Shown here: positions 10,704-20,100 of the stretch, piece by piece
Layout of the letters: every line of letters starts with the position of its first letter
How positions within the stretch are numbered: the first letter of the stretch is position 1
Source of the DNA: Acidobacteriaceae bacterium
GTDB lineage: Bacteria; Acidobacteriota; Terriglobia; Terriglobales; Acidobacteriaceae
Assembly (NCBI GenBank): GCA_025449575.1
Contig: JANWJB010000153.1
Coordinates: 1-39,418, forward strand
DNA: 39,418 nucleotides
Direction of reading: 5' to 3'
Translations under genes and position numbers: made by a program
The notes under the pieces: generated by a model
What the model was told of the DNA's origin: nothing
The model's database searches: none
Seen by the model: only the letters and a program-made list of their open reading frames with translations

Positions 10704-11174
10704 ATGACTCTGCTCGATGCACCGAAGTACGATCCCGCGAAAGGCCGCCGCCGCCGCAACATAATCCTCATCGTCGTCGCTGCCTGCATCATCATTGCTG
10801 GATTTCTCTGGTATTTCTGGGATTGGCCGGAGCAGCACCTGGTGAATCAATTCTTCACCGCGATCGAAGCCGGCGATATGCCGAAGGCCTTCGGCATCTG
10901 GAATCACGATCCCAACTGGCAGCAGCATCCGCAAGAATATAAGGCCTATAACTACGGCCACTTTCTCAACGACTGGGGCCACTCCAGCGACTGGGGCGAC
11001 ATTAAGACTCACAACATCGTGATGACGCGGACAGTCGGCTCCGGAGTGGTAGTTGGGGTCGACATCAATGGACAGAAGACACCGATATTTTTATGGGTGC
11101 AACGCAGCAATAAGACTCTCGGCTTCTCGCCCGTCTCGCTATCGAATTCGGTTTTTGGGGCGACCACCAATTGA
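10704..11174 (+). CDS. Hypothetical single-TM anchored protein
   Basis: 156 aa, basic N-terminus then one TM (NIILIVVAACIIIAGFLWYFW), extracytoplasmic domain 'NQFFTAIEAGDMPKAFGIWNHDPNWQQHPQEYKAYNYG'. No family recognised. Confidence 0.75.
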   Translation: MTLLDAPKYDPAKGRRRRNIILIVVAACIIIAGFLWYFWDWPEQHLVNQFFTAIEAGDMPKAFGIWNHDPNWQQHPQEYKAYNYGHFLNDWGHSSDWGDIKTHNIVMTRTVGSGVVVGVDINGQKTPIFLWVQRSNKTLGFSPVSLSNSVFGATTN

Positions 11175-11183
11175 GGGGCGGGG

Positions 11184-11208
11184 TGCCCGCTTTAGCCGGG
11201 CATCTTTC
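11184..11208. terminator. Possible terminator hairpin at the convergent junction with fabD
   Basis: tgcccg-ctttagc-cgggca followed by tcttt on the plus strand; overlaps the fabD 3' end. Confidence 0.4.
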
Positions 11209-12130
11209 CCGCACTCAAGATCTCTTCATAGTGCGTGGCTTTCCTGCTGCGATCGATCTGCCGCAGCAGCCCGCTGAGCACCCTGCCCGGCCCGACCTCG
11301 ACGAAGTTCGTCACCCCAGCGGAGAACATCCACCGCACTGACTCTGCCCAGCGCACCGCGCCTGTAACTTGGCGAATCAGCGCCTGACGGAGATCGGCTC
11401 CGTTGCTCAGCGGCGCCGCATCCACATTCACCACAATAGGAAACGCCGCATCCGCGAAGGGGATGGCCTGGAGCAGCGGAGCGAGCGCGTCTTCGGCCGG
11501 CTGCATGAGAGGACAATGGAAGGGGGCGGAAACCTGCAACATTACCGCGCGCTTGGCTCCGCGGTCTTTGGCCAACGCGGAAGCCCGTTCGACCGCAGCC
11601 GCGGCTCCCGAGACGACGATTTGCTCCGGCGAGTTGATGTTGGCGGCCACCACCACGGCATTCGTTTCCGCGGCGGCATCACGGCAGAGCTCCGCCACAG
11701 CTTCAGGGCTCATGCCGAGAATCGCCGCCATTGCTCCCGTTCCGTCGGGCACGGCCTGCTGCATCAGTTGTCCGCGCCGCCGCACGATACGCAGCGCGTC
11801 CGCGAAACTCAAAACGCCGGCTGCAACGTTGGCGGAGTATTCCCCTAAGGAGTGTCCGGCGGCATATTGAGGCGTAATGCCGAGCTCGGCCAGCACGCGC
11901 TGGGCGGCGATGGAAACGGCAAAGATTGCCGGTTGGGTAAACTCGGTGAGACGAAGCTGCTCCTCCGGGCCGGAGAAGCAGAGTGTAGAGAGGCTAAAGC
12001 CGAGCACATCGTCGGCTTCTTCAAAGATCCGGCGGGCAGCAGGAAATTGCTGCGCCAGGTCGCGCCCCATCCCCACCGACTGCGCGCCCTGACCGGGGAA
12101 AAGGAATGCTGTTTTTGCGATCTCATTCAT
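11192..12130 (-). CDS. fabD: Malonyl-CoA:ACP transacylase FabD
   Basis: 'AFLFPGQGAQSVGMGRDLAQQ', active-site 'AAGHSLGEYSANVAAG', 'VSAPFHCPLMQPA', 'FVEVGPGRVLSGLLRQI'. Start at 12130 (MNEIAKTAFLF) preferred over 12280. Confidence 0.95.
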   Translation of the reverse strand: MNEIAKTAFLFPGQGAQSVGMGRDLAQQFPAARRIFEEADDVLGFSLSTLCFSGPEEQLRLTEFTQPAIFAVSIAAQRVLAELGITPQYAAGHSLGEYSANVAAGVLSFADALRIVRRRGQLMQQAVPDGTGAMAAILGMSPEAVAELCRDAAAETNAVVVAANINSPEQIVVSGAAAAVERASALAKDRGAKRAVMLQVSAPFHCPLMQPAEDALAPLLQAIPFADAAFPIVVNVDAAPLSNGADLRQALIRQVTGAVRWAESVRWMFSAGVTNFVEVGPGRVLSGLLRQIDRSRKATHYEEILSAGKMPG

Positions 12131-12131
12131 G

Positions 12132-13175
12132 TTAAACAGGGAGCCCGGCGCCAGGCTGAGGCGAGGGGTCTGCAGGCCGTACGGCAAACTCCCGCTCCAA
12201 TCTCTGGTTGATGCCGGCGCGAATAAACTCGTCGGTGACGCGGATGCCGTTGAAGATGGCGCGGTCGTTGGATGAGCCATGATTCACGATGCAGGCGCCG
12301 CGCACGCCGAGCAGCGGCACGCCACCGTATTCGGAATAGTCCAGCCGCTTGCGAAAGTCATTGAATGCCTTGCGCGAGAGCAGGGCGCCAACCTGCGCGG
12401 TCACGGTGGAATTCAGCGATTGGCGCAGCAGCTCGCGGACCATGCGGCCCAGCCCTTCGGAAGCCTTTAGCGCGACATTGCCGACAAAGCCATCGCAAAC
12501 GATCACGTCGGCGCGGCCATTATAGATGTCGCGGCCTTCCACGTTTCCGACAAAGTTCAGTGGCAGTTGCTTGAGCAGCACGGCTGCTTCCCGTGTGAGT
12601 TCGTTGCCCTTGCCCTCCTCCTCACCGATGGAGAGCAGGCCGACGCGGGGCCGCGAGATCTTAAGAATGCAGCGCGCGAACATTTCACCCATCACGGCGA
12701 ACTGTTCGAGATTATGCGGTTTGCAATCGACATTGGCGCCTACATCGAGCAGGACGCAGGGCGAGCCGGTGGTGGTCGGCAGGGTCGCGCCCAGCGCCGG
12801 CCGGTCGACGCCGGGGAGCGCACCCAGAACCATCTTGGCCAACGCCATGGCCGCGCCTGTATTGCCCGCGGTTAGAAATCCGGCGACCTGCTTTTCCTTG
12901 ACCAGACGGAGGCCGACGCGCATGCTGCTCTCCGGCTTTTTCCGGATGGCCGTGGCGGCCTTCTCATCCATCCCAATCCATTCCTTGGCAGGAACGATAA
13001 AAATGGGCAGGTCTTCGCCGTCGGCGGCTTCTCGCAATGCCGTTCGCAGACGGGCCTCGGGACCCACCAGATGCACCCGGACCGGGAGCTGGCGGCAAGC
13101 GTGGATCGCGCCCTTGATCTCCGGATCGGGTGATCGATCCGAACCCATCGCGTCCAGCGCAATATCCGTCAGCAT
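12132..13175 (-). CDS. plsX: Phosphate acyltransferase PlsX
   Basis: 'TDIALDAMGSDRSPDPEIKGA', 'GLLSIGEEEGKGNELTREA', 'FVGNVEGRDIYNGRADVIVCDGFVGNVALKASEG', 'YSEYGGVPLLGVRGACIVNHGSS'. Confidence 0.95.
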   Translation of the reverse strand: MLTDIALDAMGSDRSPDPEIKGAIHACRQLPVRVHLVGPEARLRTALREAADGEDLPIFIVPAKEWIGMDEKAATAIRKKPESSMRVGLRLVKEKQVAGFLTAGNTGAAMALAKMVLGALPGVDRPALGATLPTTTGSPCVLLDVGANVDCKPHNLEQFAVMGEMFARCILKISRPRVGLLSIGEEEGKGNELTREAAVLLKQLPLNFVGNVEGRDIYNGRADVIVCDGFVGNVALKASEGLGRMVRELLRQSLNSTVTAQVGALLSRKAFNDFRKRLDYSEYGGVPLLGVRGACIVNHGSSNDRAIFNGIRVTDEFIRAGINQRLEREFAVRPADPSPQPGAGLPV

Positions 13176-13189
13176 TTGCACGGAAGGAG

Positions 13190-13372
13190 CTAGGCTTCCT
13201 TGCTTTCCAATACTTCTCGACCTTTGTAAGTGCCGCATTTCGGACACGCCCTGTGAGGCAATTTCCGTTCGTGGCAATTGGGGCATTCCGAGGTGATGAT
13301 GCGCGTCAGCGCGTCATGCGACCGGCGCTTGGAGGTGCGCGCCTTGGAGTGGCGCCTTTTCGGATTAGGCAT
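13190..13372 (-). CDS. rpmF: 50S ribosomal protein L32
   Basis: 60 aa 'MPNPKRRHSKARTSKRRSHDAL...ECPNCHERKLPHRACPKCGTYKGREVL'. Confidence 0.97.
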   Translation of the reverse strand: MPNPKRRHSKARTSKRRSHDALTRIITSECPNCHERKLPHRACPKCGTYKGREVLESKEA

Positions 13373-13463
13373 GGAGTGTCCCTTTCACGCGTTCCCGGCT
13401 GCGATTCGCACGCCTTCGCCATCCGGCCGCGTCCGGCGCGGAGGTATAGAACGCACACAAAAT

Positions 13464-14012
13464 TTACGATTTCATCCTGCTGCGAAGATCCGCAAGCGCG
13501 GTCCACCGCGGATCGGAAGGGGCCTCGCAAATGCACGCTTCCTTGTTCAAATTCCGTCCACAGCCGGGACAAAGCCCTTTGCAGTCTTGCCGGCAAAGCG
13601 CTCTGACCGGCAGGCACAATAACACCTGCTCTCGCAGCACATCTTCCAGGGCGAGACCGCCATCTTGATAGTATCCGATTTCCGTATCCGAGGTCGAGAT
13701 GGCGTGTTCAGGCGCGCCGGCGTCAGAGCCGATGGGACGGAAGATCAGATCGAAGCTCTCTTGGAGCGAATGCATGACCGGCTCCAGACAGCGCGCGCAG
13801 TTCAAGGAGAAGCGCGCCTCATAGCCGGCACGCAGACGAATGTCAGGCACGATCTGGCGCGGCCCGCGATGCTCCTCGATCAACTCCGCGCGGCCGCGCA
13901 CCGGCATCGGGTCGAGCTGGCATATTCCGCTTCCATAATCGATCTCGCCGGGGGAAATCGTCTGGTCGATTTCCAGGGGCTCTCGTTCAAGGTCGAGCAG
14001 GGCAATCAACAT
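13464..14012 (-). CDS. DUF177 (YceD-like) protein
   Basis: 'ARFSLNCARCLEPV', 'DLALEDVLREQVLLCLPVRALCRQDCKGLCPGCGRNLNKEACIC' (family-typical Cys cluster; sequence lightly paraphrased at the first residue) and position directly upstream of rpmF-plsX. Confidence 0.92.
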   Translation of the reverse strand: MLIALLDLEREPLEIDQTISPGEIDYGSGICQLDPMPVRGRAELIEEHRGPRQIVPDIRLRAGYEARFSLNCARCLEPVMHSLQESFDLIFRPIGSDAGAPEHAISTSDTEIGYYQDGGLALEDVLREQVLLCLPVRALCRQDCKGLCPGCGRNLNKEACICEAPSDPRWTALADLRSRMKS

Positions 14013-14061
14013 AACCTGGTCCTTAAAGCTCGAACATATTCAGCGGAGCTGAACAACATTC

Positions 14062-14739
14062 TCAAAAACGGTAGTAGACGCCAACGGTGGGCTCCATCGT
14101 GGTGCGCAGCCGGTAGGTGTCAAGCGAAAGCTGATTGTAGTGGGGCGTCTTGTAGTGCAAGCCTCGAAATTGGATGCGAACCCCCAACCGGCTGGTGACC
14201 GGACGATTCACCCCAAGGGAATAGACGAAAGCCGGCAACAACTGTGTTGAGACGCCGGCATTCGTCACATGACTGGGGGAGAAGATCAGCACGCCGAAGC
14301 CGATAGTCGCAAAGGGCTCCAGCCGATAGAACATCGGCTTGGGCGACTGGAACAGATAGGCGGCGCTGAACTGCTGCACGTTGTTCTGCACCGTTGTGAC
14401 GCCCTTGTTGTAGTACTCGGAATAGCGGGTAAAGCCATAGTTCACTTCGTAACCCAGCCACGGCCGGTAGGGCTGGCGGAAACTTGCCAGTCCGCCCAGA
14501 GACTCGCTGGTATCTTCTCGGATGGAGTTGCCGTTGGTGGCCCCGGTGATCTGGGCAAAACCGCTCAGCGCGCCATCGTAGCGCCATTCGCTCTGCTGTG
14601 CTTGGGGAGCCGCGGGCACGGCGCTTGCCGACAGGTTTCCCTTGCTTTGCGCACTGGCGGCAAGAGGAAGCAGAAGAGCGGCCAGCAGCAGAATCGTTCG
14701 CGGGGAAGAATGAGAGTGGCGCGGACCGGCCAGCCCCAT
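14062..14739 (-). CDS. Outer-membrane beta-barrel-like protein of unknown function
   Basis: Signal peptide 'TILLLAALLLPLAASAQ', alternating amphipathic strands, terminal aromatic 'GVYYRF'. The ORF could extend to 14847. Confidence 0.7.
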   Translation of the reverse strand: MGLAGPRHSHSSPRTILLLAALLLPLAASAQSKGNLSASAVPAAPQAQQSEWRYDGALSGFAQITGATNGNSIREDTSESLGGLASFRQPYRPWLGYEVNYGFTRYSEYYNKGVTTVQNNVQQFSAAYLFQSPKPMFYRLEPFATIGFGVLIFSPSHVTNAGVSTQLLPAFVYSLGVNRPVTSRLGVRIQFRGLHYKTPHYNQLSLDTYRLRTTMEPTVGVYYRF

Positions 14740-15025
14740 GAACCTCGTTGATTTTTTCAAACCGACACCATGAACAAAGGGTTTTTCCCAACTCGATAGA
14801 GTGCTTTGACTTTCGCTGCAGACCCCGAAACCGGCGAATGCGGCCATTCCATTGAAAACTGCGGCTGCAAAAAGGGTCTCACCGCAGGCGGCAAAGAGAA
14901 AAACACTCTAAAATCCGGGCTTTGCTTAACTATATATCGGAGGGGCGGCCCTCGCGGCCGGTCGAGAACCGTATGGATCGAGATCTGCGGGGAGCCGCAA
15001 GAAAAATACTGCGGAACCCGCTCTT

Positions 15026-15748
15026 TTACAGCCTCCGCCAGCTATCCCCGGCGAAGAGCCGGATGCCGGCGATACCGGTGGCTCCGGCCGCCACACACTC
15101 GGGCGCGTTTTCGACCGTCACCCCGCCTAAGGCCAGCACGGGCACATCTCCAGCGGCATGGCAAGCCATGCGCAGCAACGGAAGCCCTGTTCCCGAACGT
15201 TGTCCTTCCTTTTCAAACACCGGAGCAAACAGGATGAAGTCCGGCTCCTGGGTCTGCGCGATGCCAATCTCCTCCAGGCTGTGGCAGATGAGGCTCACGA
15301 CGGCGTCGCGTCCCTGCCGGCGAAAGACACGCCTCGCCTCACGCACGGCGCCCGGAGGCGGCCGCCCGGGCAGATGAACGCCGTCGGCAAATGGCGCCAG
15401 CGGTTCCAATCGCGCAGCCAGATCCGCATGCGCGCGCGCCGCAGTGGGAGACGAGCGCGGGGGCCGATCGCCGGAGACATTGACGATCAGCCGGGTGCTG
15501 CGCCGGTCCAGGCCGCCGAAAACCTCCTCCATCAGCGAAATCAGCGCGGGGGGGGCAAGATCCTTCTCGCGCAACTGGATGAAATCCACCCCCCCGTCAA
15601 TCCAGCCCGCGGCCAGAGCGCGTAGCCGCACGGCAGCTTCCCGCTCCGCGCGAAGCAATACGTTCGGCGAAGAAACGAGGTTGCTCGAAAGACCGGAAAA
15701 TGTCGCGGCGATCAGGCGCTTCCTGTCCGTGATGGCGCACAGTTGCAC
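15026..15748 (-). CDS. Thiamine-phosphate synthase-like (ThiE/TenI family)
   Basis: 'LCAITDRKRL', 'FIQLREKDLAPPALISL', 'GVHLPGR', 'FILFAPVFEKEGQRSGTGLPLL', 'VPVLALGGVTVENAPECVAAGATGIAGIRLF'. The GTG at 15748 places the start directly before the family core; the ORF extension to 15919 translates an inverted repeat. Confidence 0.82.
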   Translation of the reverse strand: MQLCAITDRKRLIAATFSGLSSNLVSSPNVLLRAEREAAVRLRALAAGWIDGGVDFIQLREKDLAPPALISLMEEVFGGLDRRSTRLIVNVSGDRPPRSSPTAARAHADLAARLEPLAPFADGVHLPGRPPPGAVREARRVFRRQGRDAVVSLICHSLEEIGIAQTQEPDFILFAPVFEKEGQRSGTGLPLLRMACHAAGDVPVLALGGVTVENAPECVAAGATGIAGIRLFAGDSWRRL

Positions 15749-15759
15749 AGAATGGAGTC

Positions 15760-15873
15760 TAGAGCAGAATCGGAATAAGGATGCCGACCCAATATCGTGA
15801 AGGCGGATTTCTCTTGATAAAAATTCAGTCCGGCGCATCCGCCGCCGGGTTTCGCTGCGCCGATTCCGCTCTA
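15760..15873. repeat. Inverted-repeat element, 14-bp arms (13/14 complementary), with a nested inner stem
   Basis: tagagcagaatcgg (15760-15773) versus ccgattccgctcta (15860-15873); inner ggcggat (15802-15808) versus atccgcc (15837-15843). Confidence 0.75.
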
Positions 15874-16149
15874 TTCCCGATTTCCCGCGTGCCGGCGGCA
15901 ATTCCAATTCCCCACGCACGGTTGAGCGGAGTTTGCATGCGGCTCAGCGGGCGTACATCGAAAGTCACCGGCGGCCATCGGATGGACGCCAGGCAGTCGG
16001 AGCGCGCTCCATCGCACCTTGTGGACAGATCGCGCAAGTGGGCGTCAATAGAGGGGGAAACGACATCCACCGCTTTGGCGGCAAGCGCTCTGCGCGGCTA
16101 AGCGGCGGGCGGTCCTCGGGATTTTTTTTTGCCGCTTTCGGATTCATCT

Positions 16150-16195
16150 TTTCCAAGTGACATTTTTGCTGTTATGATTTCTGTTTTACAAAACA
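16150..16195 (+). promoter_or_regulatory. Candidate sigma70-type promoter and operator-like dyad for the ACIII/caa3 operon
   Basis: TTTCCA (16150-16155), 17-bp spacer, extended -10 TG-T-TATGAT (16170-16178), then dyad TGTTTT-AC-AAAACA (16182-16195). Confidence 0.5.
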
Positions 16196-16299
16196 ATTTC
16201 GCCGGATTCGTTTGCTATCCGTGTGGCAATCTCCAGCGTAAGCCGCAGCCGACAACCTCCAAACCAGCACGGAATTTGAGGAAGCAGGGAAATCATTCA

Positions 16300-17166
16300 A
16301 TGGCACAGATTTTCGACCGCAGCTCAAACGCCCTAGTACGGATGAGCTTGGTCTTGACGGGTTTGATTGTCATTGCCCTGGGAGTTTCACTGGACGAACT
16401 GCAACGTTCTCCCTGGGTGACGCGGCAAGGACAGCGGGCCGAACAGCCGGTTCCTTTCAGCCATGAACATCATGTGATGGGACTGGGATTGCAATGCCAG
16501 TACTGTCACACATCGGTGGAGAAGTCCGGATATGCGGGGATTCCGCCTACGGAAACCTGCATGAACTGCCATGCGCAGATGTGGACCAACGCAGCCCTTC
16601 TGCAGCCGGTGCGGCAGAGCTGGGCCACTGGAGCATCCATTCCCTGGATCCGGGTTCACGATCTTCCCGACTTCGTCTACTTCAATCACGAAATTCACGT
16701 CAACAAGGGCATCGGCTGTTCCACCTGTCATGGCCGTGTGGATTTAATGCCGTTGATGTACGAGCAAAACACGCTGCAGATGGAGTGGTGTCTCAACTGT
16801 CATCGCAACCCGGGAAGAAATCTTCGCCCCACGTCGGAGATCTACAACATGGCGTGGACGGGGCCCACCGCGCAAAAGCCGGTTTGGTGTAGCACTACCG
16901 GGCCGAAGGACGGCGTGCCTACCGCGCAAACAGTGGATTGCACTACCGTGGACCCCAGTCGCGCAAACCCGCAAACCGCGTCCATCAACATGCTGCCGGC
17001 CGTCTATGAAGGGCACATGGCCGATGGCGGCGGAGGCGCGCGCGCGCCGGCGGCTTTGGATTACGTGAAGTTCACCAGTCAGGACGGGCTCGGGCAATTC
17101 CTGGAAAAGCAATACCGGATACGCACTCCGCAGGAGTTGAGTAGTTGCGAGACGTGCCACCGATGA
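16300..17166 (+). CDS. actA: Alternative Complex III subunit ActA, multiheme c-type cytochrome
   Basis: Five CxxCH motifs (CQYCH, CMNCH, CSTCH, CLNCH, CETCH), N-terminal TM, first gene of the actABCDEF order. Confidence 0.93.
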   Translation: MAQIFDRSSNALVRMSLVLTGLIVIALGVSLDELQRSPWVTRQGQRAEQPVPFSHEHHVMGLGLQCQYCHTSVEKSGYAGIPPTETCMNCHAQMWTNAALLQPVRQSWATGASIPWIRVHDLPDFVYFNHEIHVNKGIGCSTCHGRVDLMPLMYEQNTLQMEWCLNCHRNPGRNLRPTSEIYNMAWTGPTAQKPVWCSTTGPKDGVPTAQTVDCTTVDPSRANPQTASINMLPAVYEGHMADGGGGARAPAALDYVKFTSQDGLGQFLEKQYRIRTPQELSSCETCHR

Positions 17167-20100
17167 GCTGGACCGGGGACAGCGCAACCGGGACGGGACA
17201 GCAACGAGGCGGCCCGGCAGATCTCGACCTCAACAATCTGGACGATGGAAGACGCGAAGCAGAGATGGCAAAGGAAACGGTCAAGGACCAGAACGAGATG
17301 GCAGCCCTGAAGACCGGGCACGAGCCGGCCGGAGAAGCGCTTCTGACGCTGGAACAGGCCAGGGCCAAGCTCGCCGGTAAAACGGGCAAGAAGTATTGGC
17401 GCAGCCTGGACGAGTTAGCCGATACCCCGGCTTTCCACGAGATGGTGCAGCGGGAATTCCCTGCCGAAGCGGCGGAGTGGATCGACCCGGTCACCCGGCG
17501 CGGCTTCTTGAAAGTGATGGGCGCGTCCTTGGCCTTGGCCGGACTTTCCGGATGCACCAAACAGCCCGACGAGCAAATCTATCCCTACATCAAACAGCCG
17601 GAAGATCTCGTGCTGGGCCGTCCGGTCTACTTCGCGACCGCCTTCCCCTTCCCCACCGGGGCGATTCCCCTGCTGGTGAAGAGCGACGCTTACCGTCCGA
17701 TCAAGCTCGATGGCAACCCGGAACATCCGTTCAATCGGGGAACCTCCGACATCATCACCCAGGCCACGCTGCTGGATATGTATGATCCGGACCGCTCGCA
17801 GCGGCCGCTTTATCGCGGCGAGGTGCGGCCTTTCATCGAATTCGTAGCCGCCTTCCGCGCCATGGCTGCCGACAAGAAAGCCGGCGGCGGCCAGGGTCTC
17901 TACATCCTGAGCGATACGGTGACCTCGCCAACGTTGGCGGCGCAGTGGAAGACGGCGCAGAAGAGTTATCCCCAAGCCAAGTGGCTCCAGTGGGATCCGG
18001 TAAATCGCGATTCCTGGTACACGGCTTCGAAGACGGCGTTTGGCGACTATTACGACGCACAATATCGCCTGGAGGGAGCCGACGTCATCCTCTCGCTGGA
18101 TGCCGATTTTCTCTCCGGCATCGCGCATCCGGGCTTTCTGAGGCTGGCGGCCGACTACGCCAACCGGCGGAAGCTGCAGCCCACGCCCTCCAATCCCAAC
18201 CCGGAGATCAATCGGCTCTACGCGGTGGAAAGCACGCCGAGCACGACCGGCTTTAAGGCCGACAACCGGATGGCGATCAAGGCCAGCGAGGTGGCCGGCT
18301 TCGCCGCCAGCGTAGCCGCCGCCCTGGGCGTCGCCGGAGCGCAGGCAGATGCGAGCTGGAGCAGCGGCCCGCGGCAAAAGTTCCTCTCCGCCGTGGTGGC
18401 GGATCTAAAGGCCAACGGCGGCAAGAGCGCCGTCATCCCCGGCGACCAGCAATCCCCGGCGGTGCACCTGGCCGCGATTGCGATCAATCAGGCCCTGGGC
18501 AATGCGGGCAAGACGGTGGTCTACACCGAGACCGTGAACCCCATGCCGGCCATTCAGGGCGATGACATCAAGACCCTGGTTGCGGACATGCAGGCCGGCA
18601 AGGTCGACTGGCTGGTGATCCTGAACGCCAACCCGGTCTATACCTGTCCCGCCGATCTGAACTTCGAGCAGGCCATGGGGCGCGTGAACACCATCGTGCA
18701 CCTGGGCTCGCACGTCGACGAGACCGCGCTGGGAGCGCATTGGCACATCAACAACGCGCACTATCTGGAATCATGGTCCGACGCCCGCGCCTATGACGGA
18801 ACCGTCTCGGTAGTGCAGCCGATGATCGACCCGCTCTATGGCGGCAAGACGCCGCAGGAGATTATCCAGTCGCTGCTGGATGATCCGGATATGTCCGGCT
18901 ACGATGCGGTGCGCACCAATTGGATTGGAACGCTGCCCGGGGCGGACAAAGACTTCGCCTGGCGCAAGGTATTGCACGACGGATTCATCACCGACACGGC
19001 CTTCCAGCCGAAGACGGTTACGGCCAAAATCGGCTCTCTTTCGGGCACGCCGGCGGCAAGCGCAGCGGGAACGCTGGAGGTCGTCTTCCGGCCCGATCCC
19101 AACGTGTATGACGGCCGTTATGCCAATGTCGGCTGGCTACAGGAGATTCCCAAGCCGATCGTCAGCATGTCATGGGATAACGCCGCGCTGATGAGCTATG
19201 AGACCCGCGGACGGCTGGGCCTGGCGGAAGAGGATGTGATCGAGATTGAATTGAATGGCCGGAAGATCTCGGCGCCGGTCTTTTCGGTTCCCGGCCACCC
19301 TGATGACACGCTCTCGCTGGCGCTCGGCTATGGCCGGCAGAACGCGGGGCGGGTGGGCTCCGGACCCGGGTTCAACGCCTATCTGCTGCGCACATCCGCA
19401 GCGCCGCTGTTTGCCGGCGGAGCCAAGATCACCAAGACCGGAAAGACTTATCCTCTCGCGGTGACCAAGAGCCACTACACCGACCACCGCTCGGTCTTTG
19501 CCGGCGGAGACGGCTCCGGCACCCATTCACTGGAAGGCAACGAGGCGATGGAGCGGGGCATCGTCCGCTATGCCACGGTGGCGGACTTCAAGCAGCATCC
19601 GGACTTTGCCCACGAGGAAAACATTCCCGAGGACCCCAAGCCGAACGAGACGCTATTCGCCAACTGGCGCTATGACAAGAACGCCTGGGGCATGGCGATC
19701 GACATGAACTCCTGCGTGGGCTGCAATGCCTGCATTGCCGCCTGTTACGCGGAGAACAACATCGCCGTGGTCGGCAAGCACCAGACCAAGACCGGGCGCA
19801 TCATGCAGTGGATCCGCATTGACACCTACTTCGAGGGCGATCTGGACGCACCGCGCGCGCACTTCCAGCCGATGACCTGCCAGCAGTGCGAGAATGCGCC
19901 CTGCGAGCAGGTCTGCCCGGTGGGCGCGACCATCCACTCTCCGGAAGGGCTCAACGTAATGGTCTACAACCGGTGCGTTGGCGTCCGCTACTGTTCCAAC
20001 AACTGCCCCTACAAGGTGCGCAAGTTCAACTTCCTGCTCTTCTCCGACTTCACCACTCCCAGCCTGAAGCTCATGCGCAACCCCGACGTCACGGTGCGCA

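Noticed and set aside
15749-15919. N-terminal extension of the ThiE/TenI-like ORF
   Set aside because: Translates the inverted-repeat element and is Arg-rich; family core begins right after the GTG at 15748.
15749-15920. TPP riboswitch upstream of the thiamine gene
   Set aside because: No CUGAGA-type conserved core seen on the minus strand; the leader is occupied by the inverted repeat.
16155-16172. Sigma54 -24/-12 promoter before actA
   Set aside because: aagtgacatttttgct lacks the GG at -24 with correct spacing; the extended -10 sigma70-like reading is better.
17415-18377. 320-aa antisense ORF inside actB (and similar ones in actC, coxA, htrA, ddl)
   Set aside because: Typical high-GC shadow ORFs with no domain signal, opposite to confident genes.
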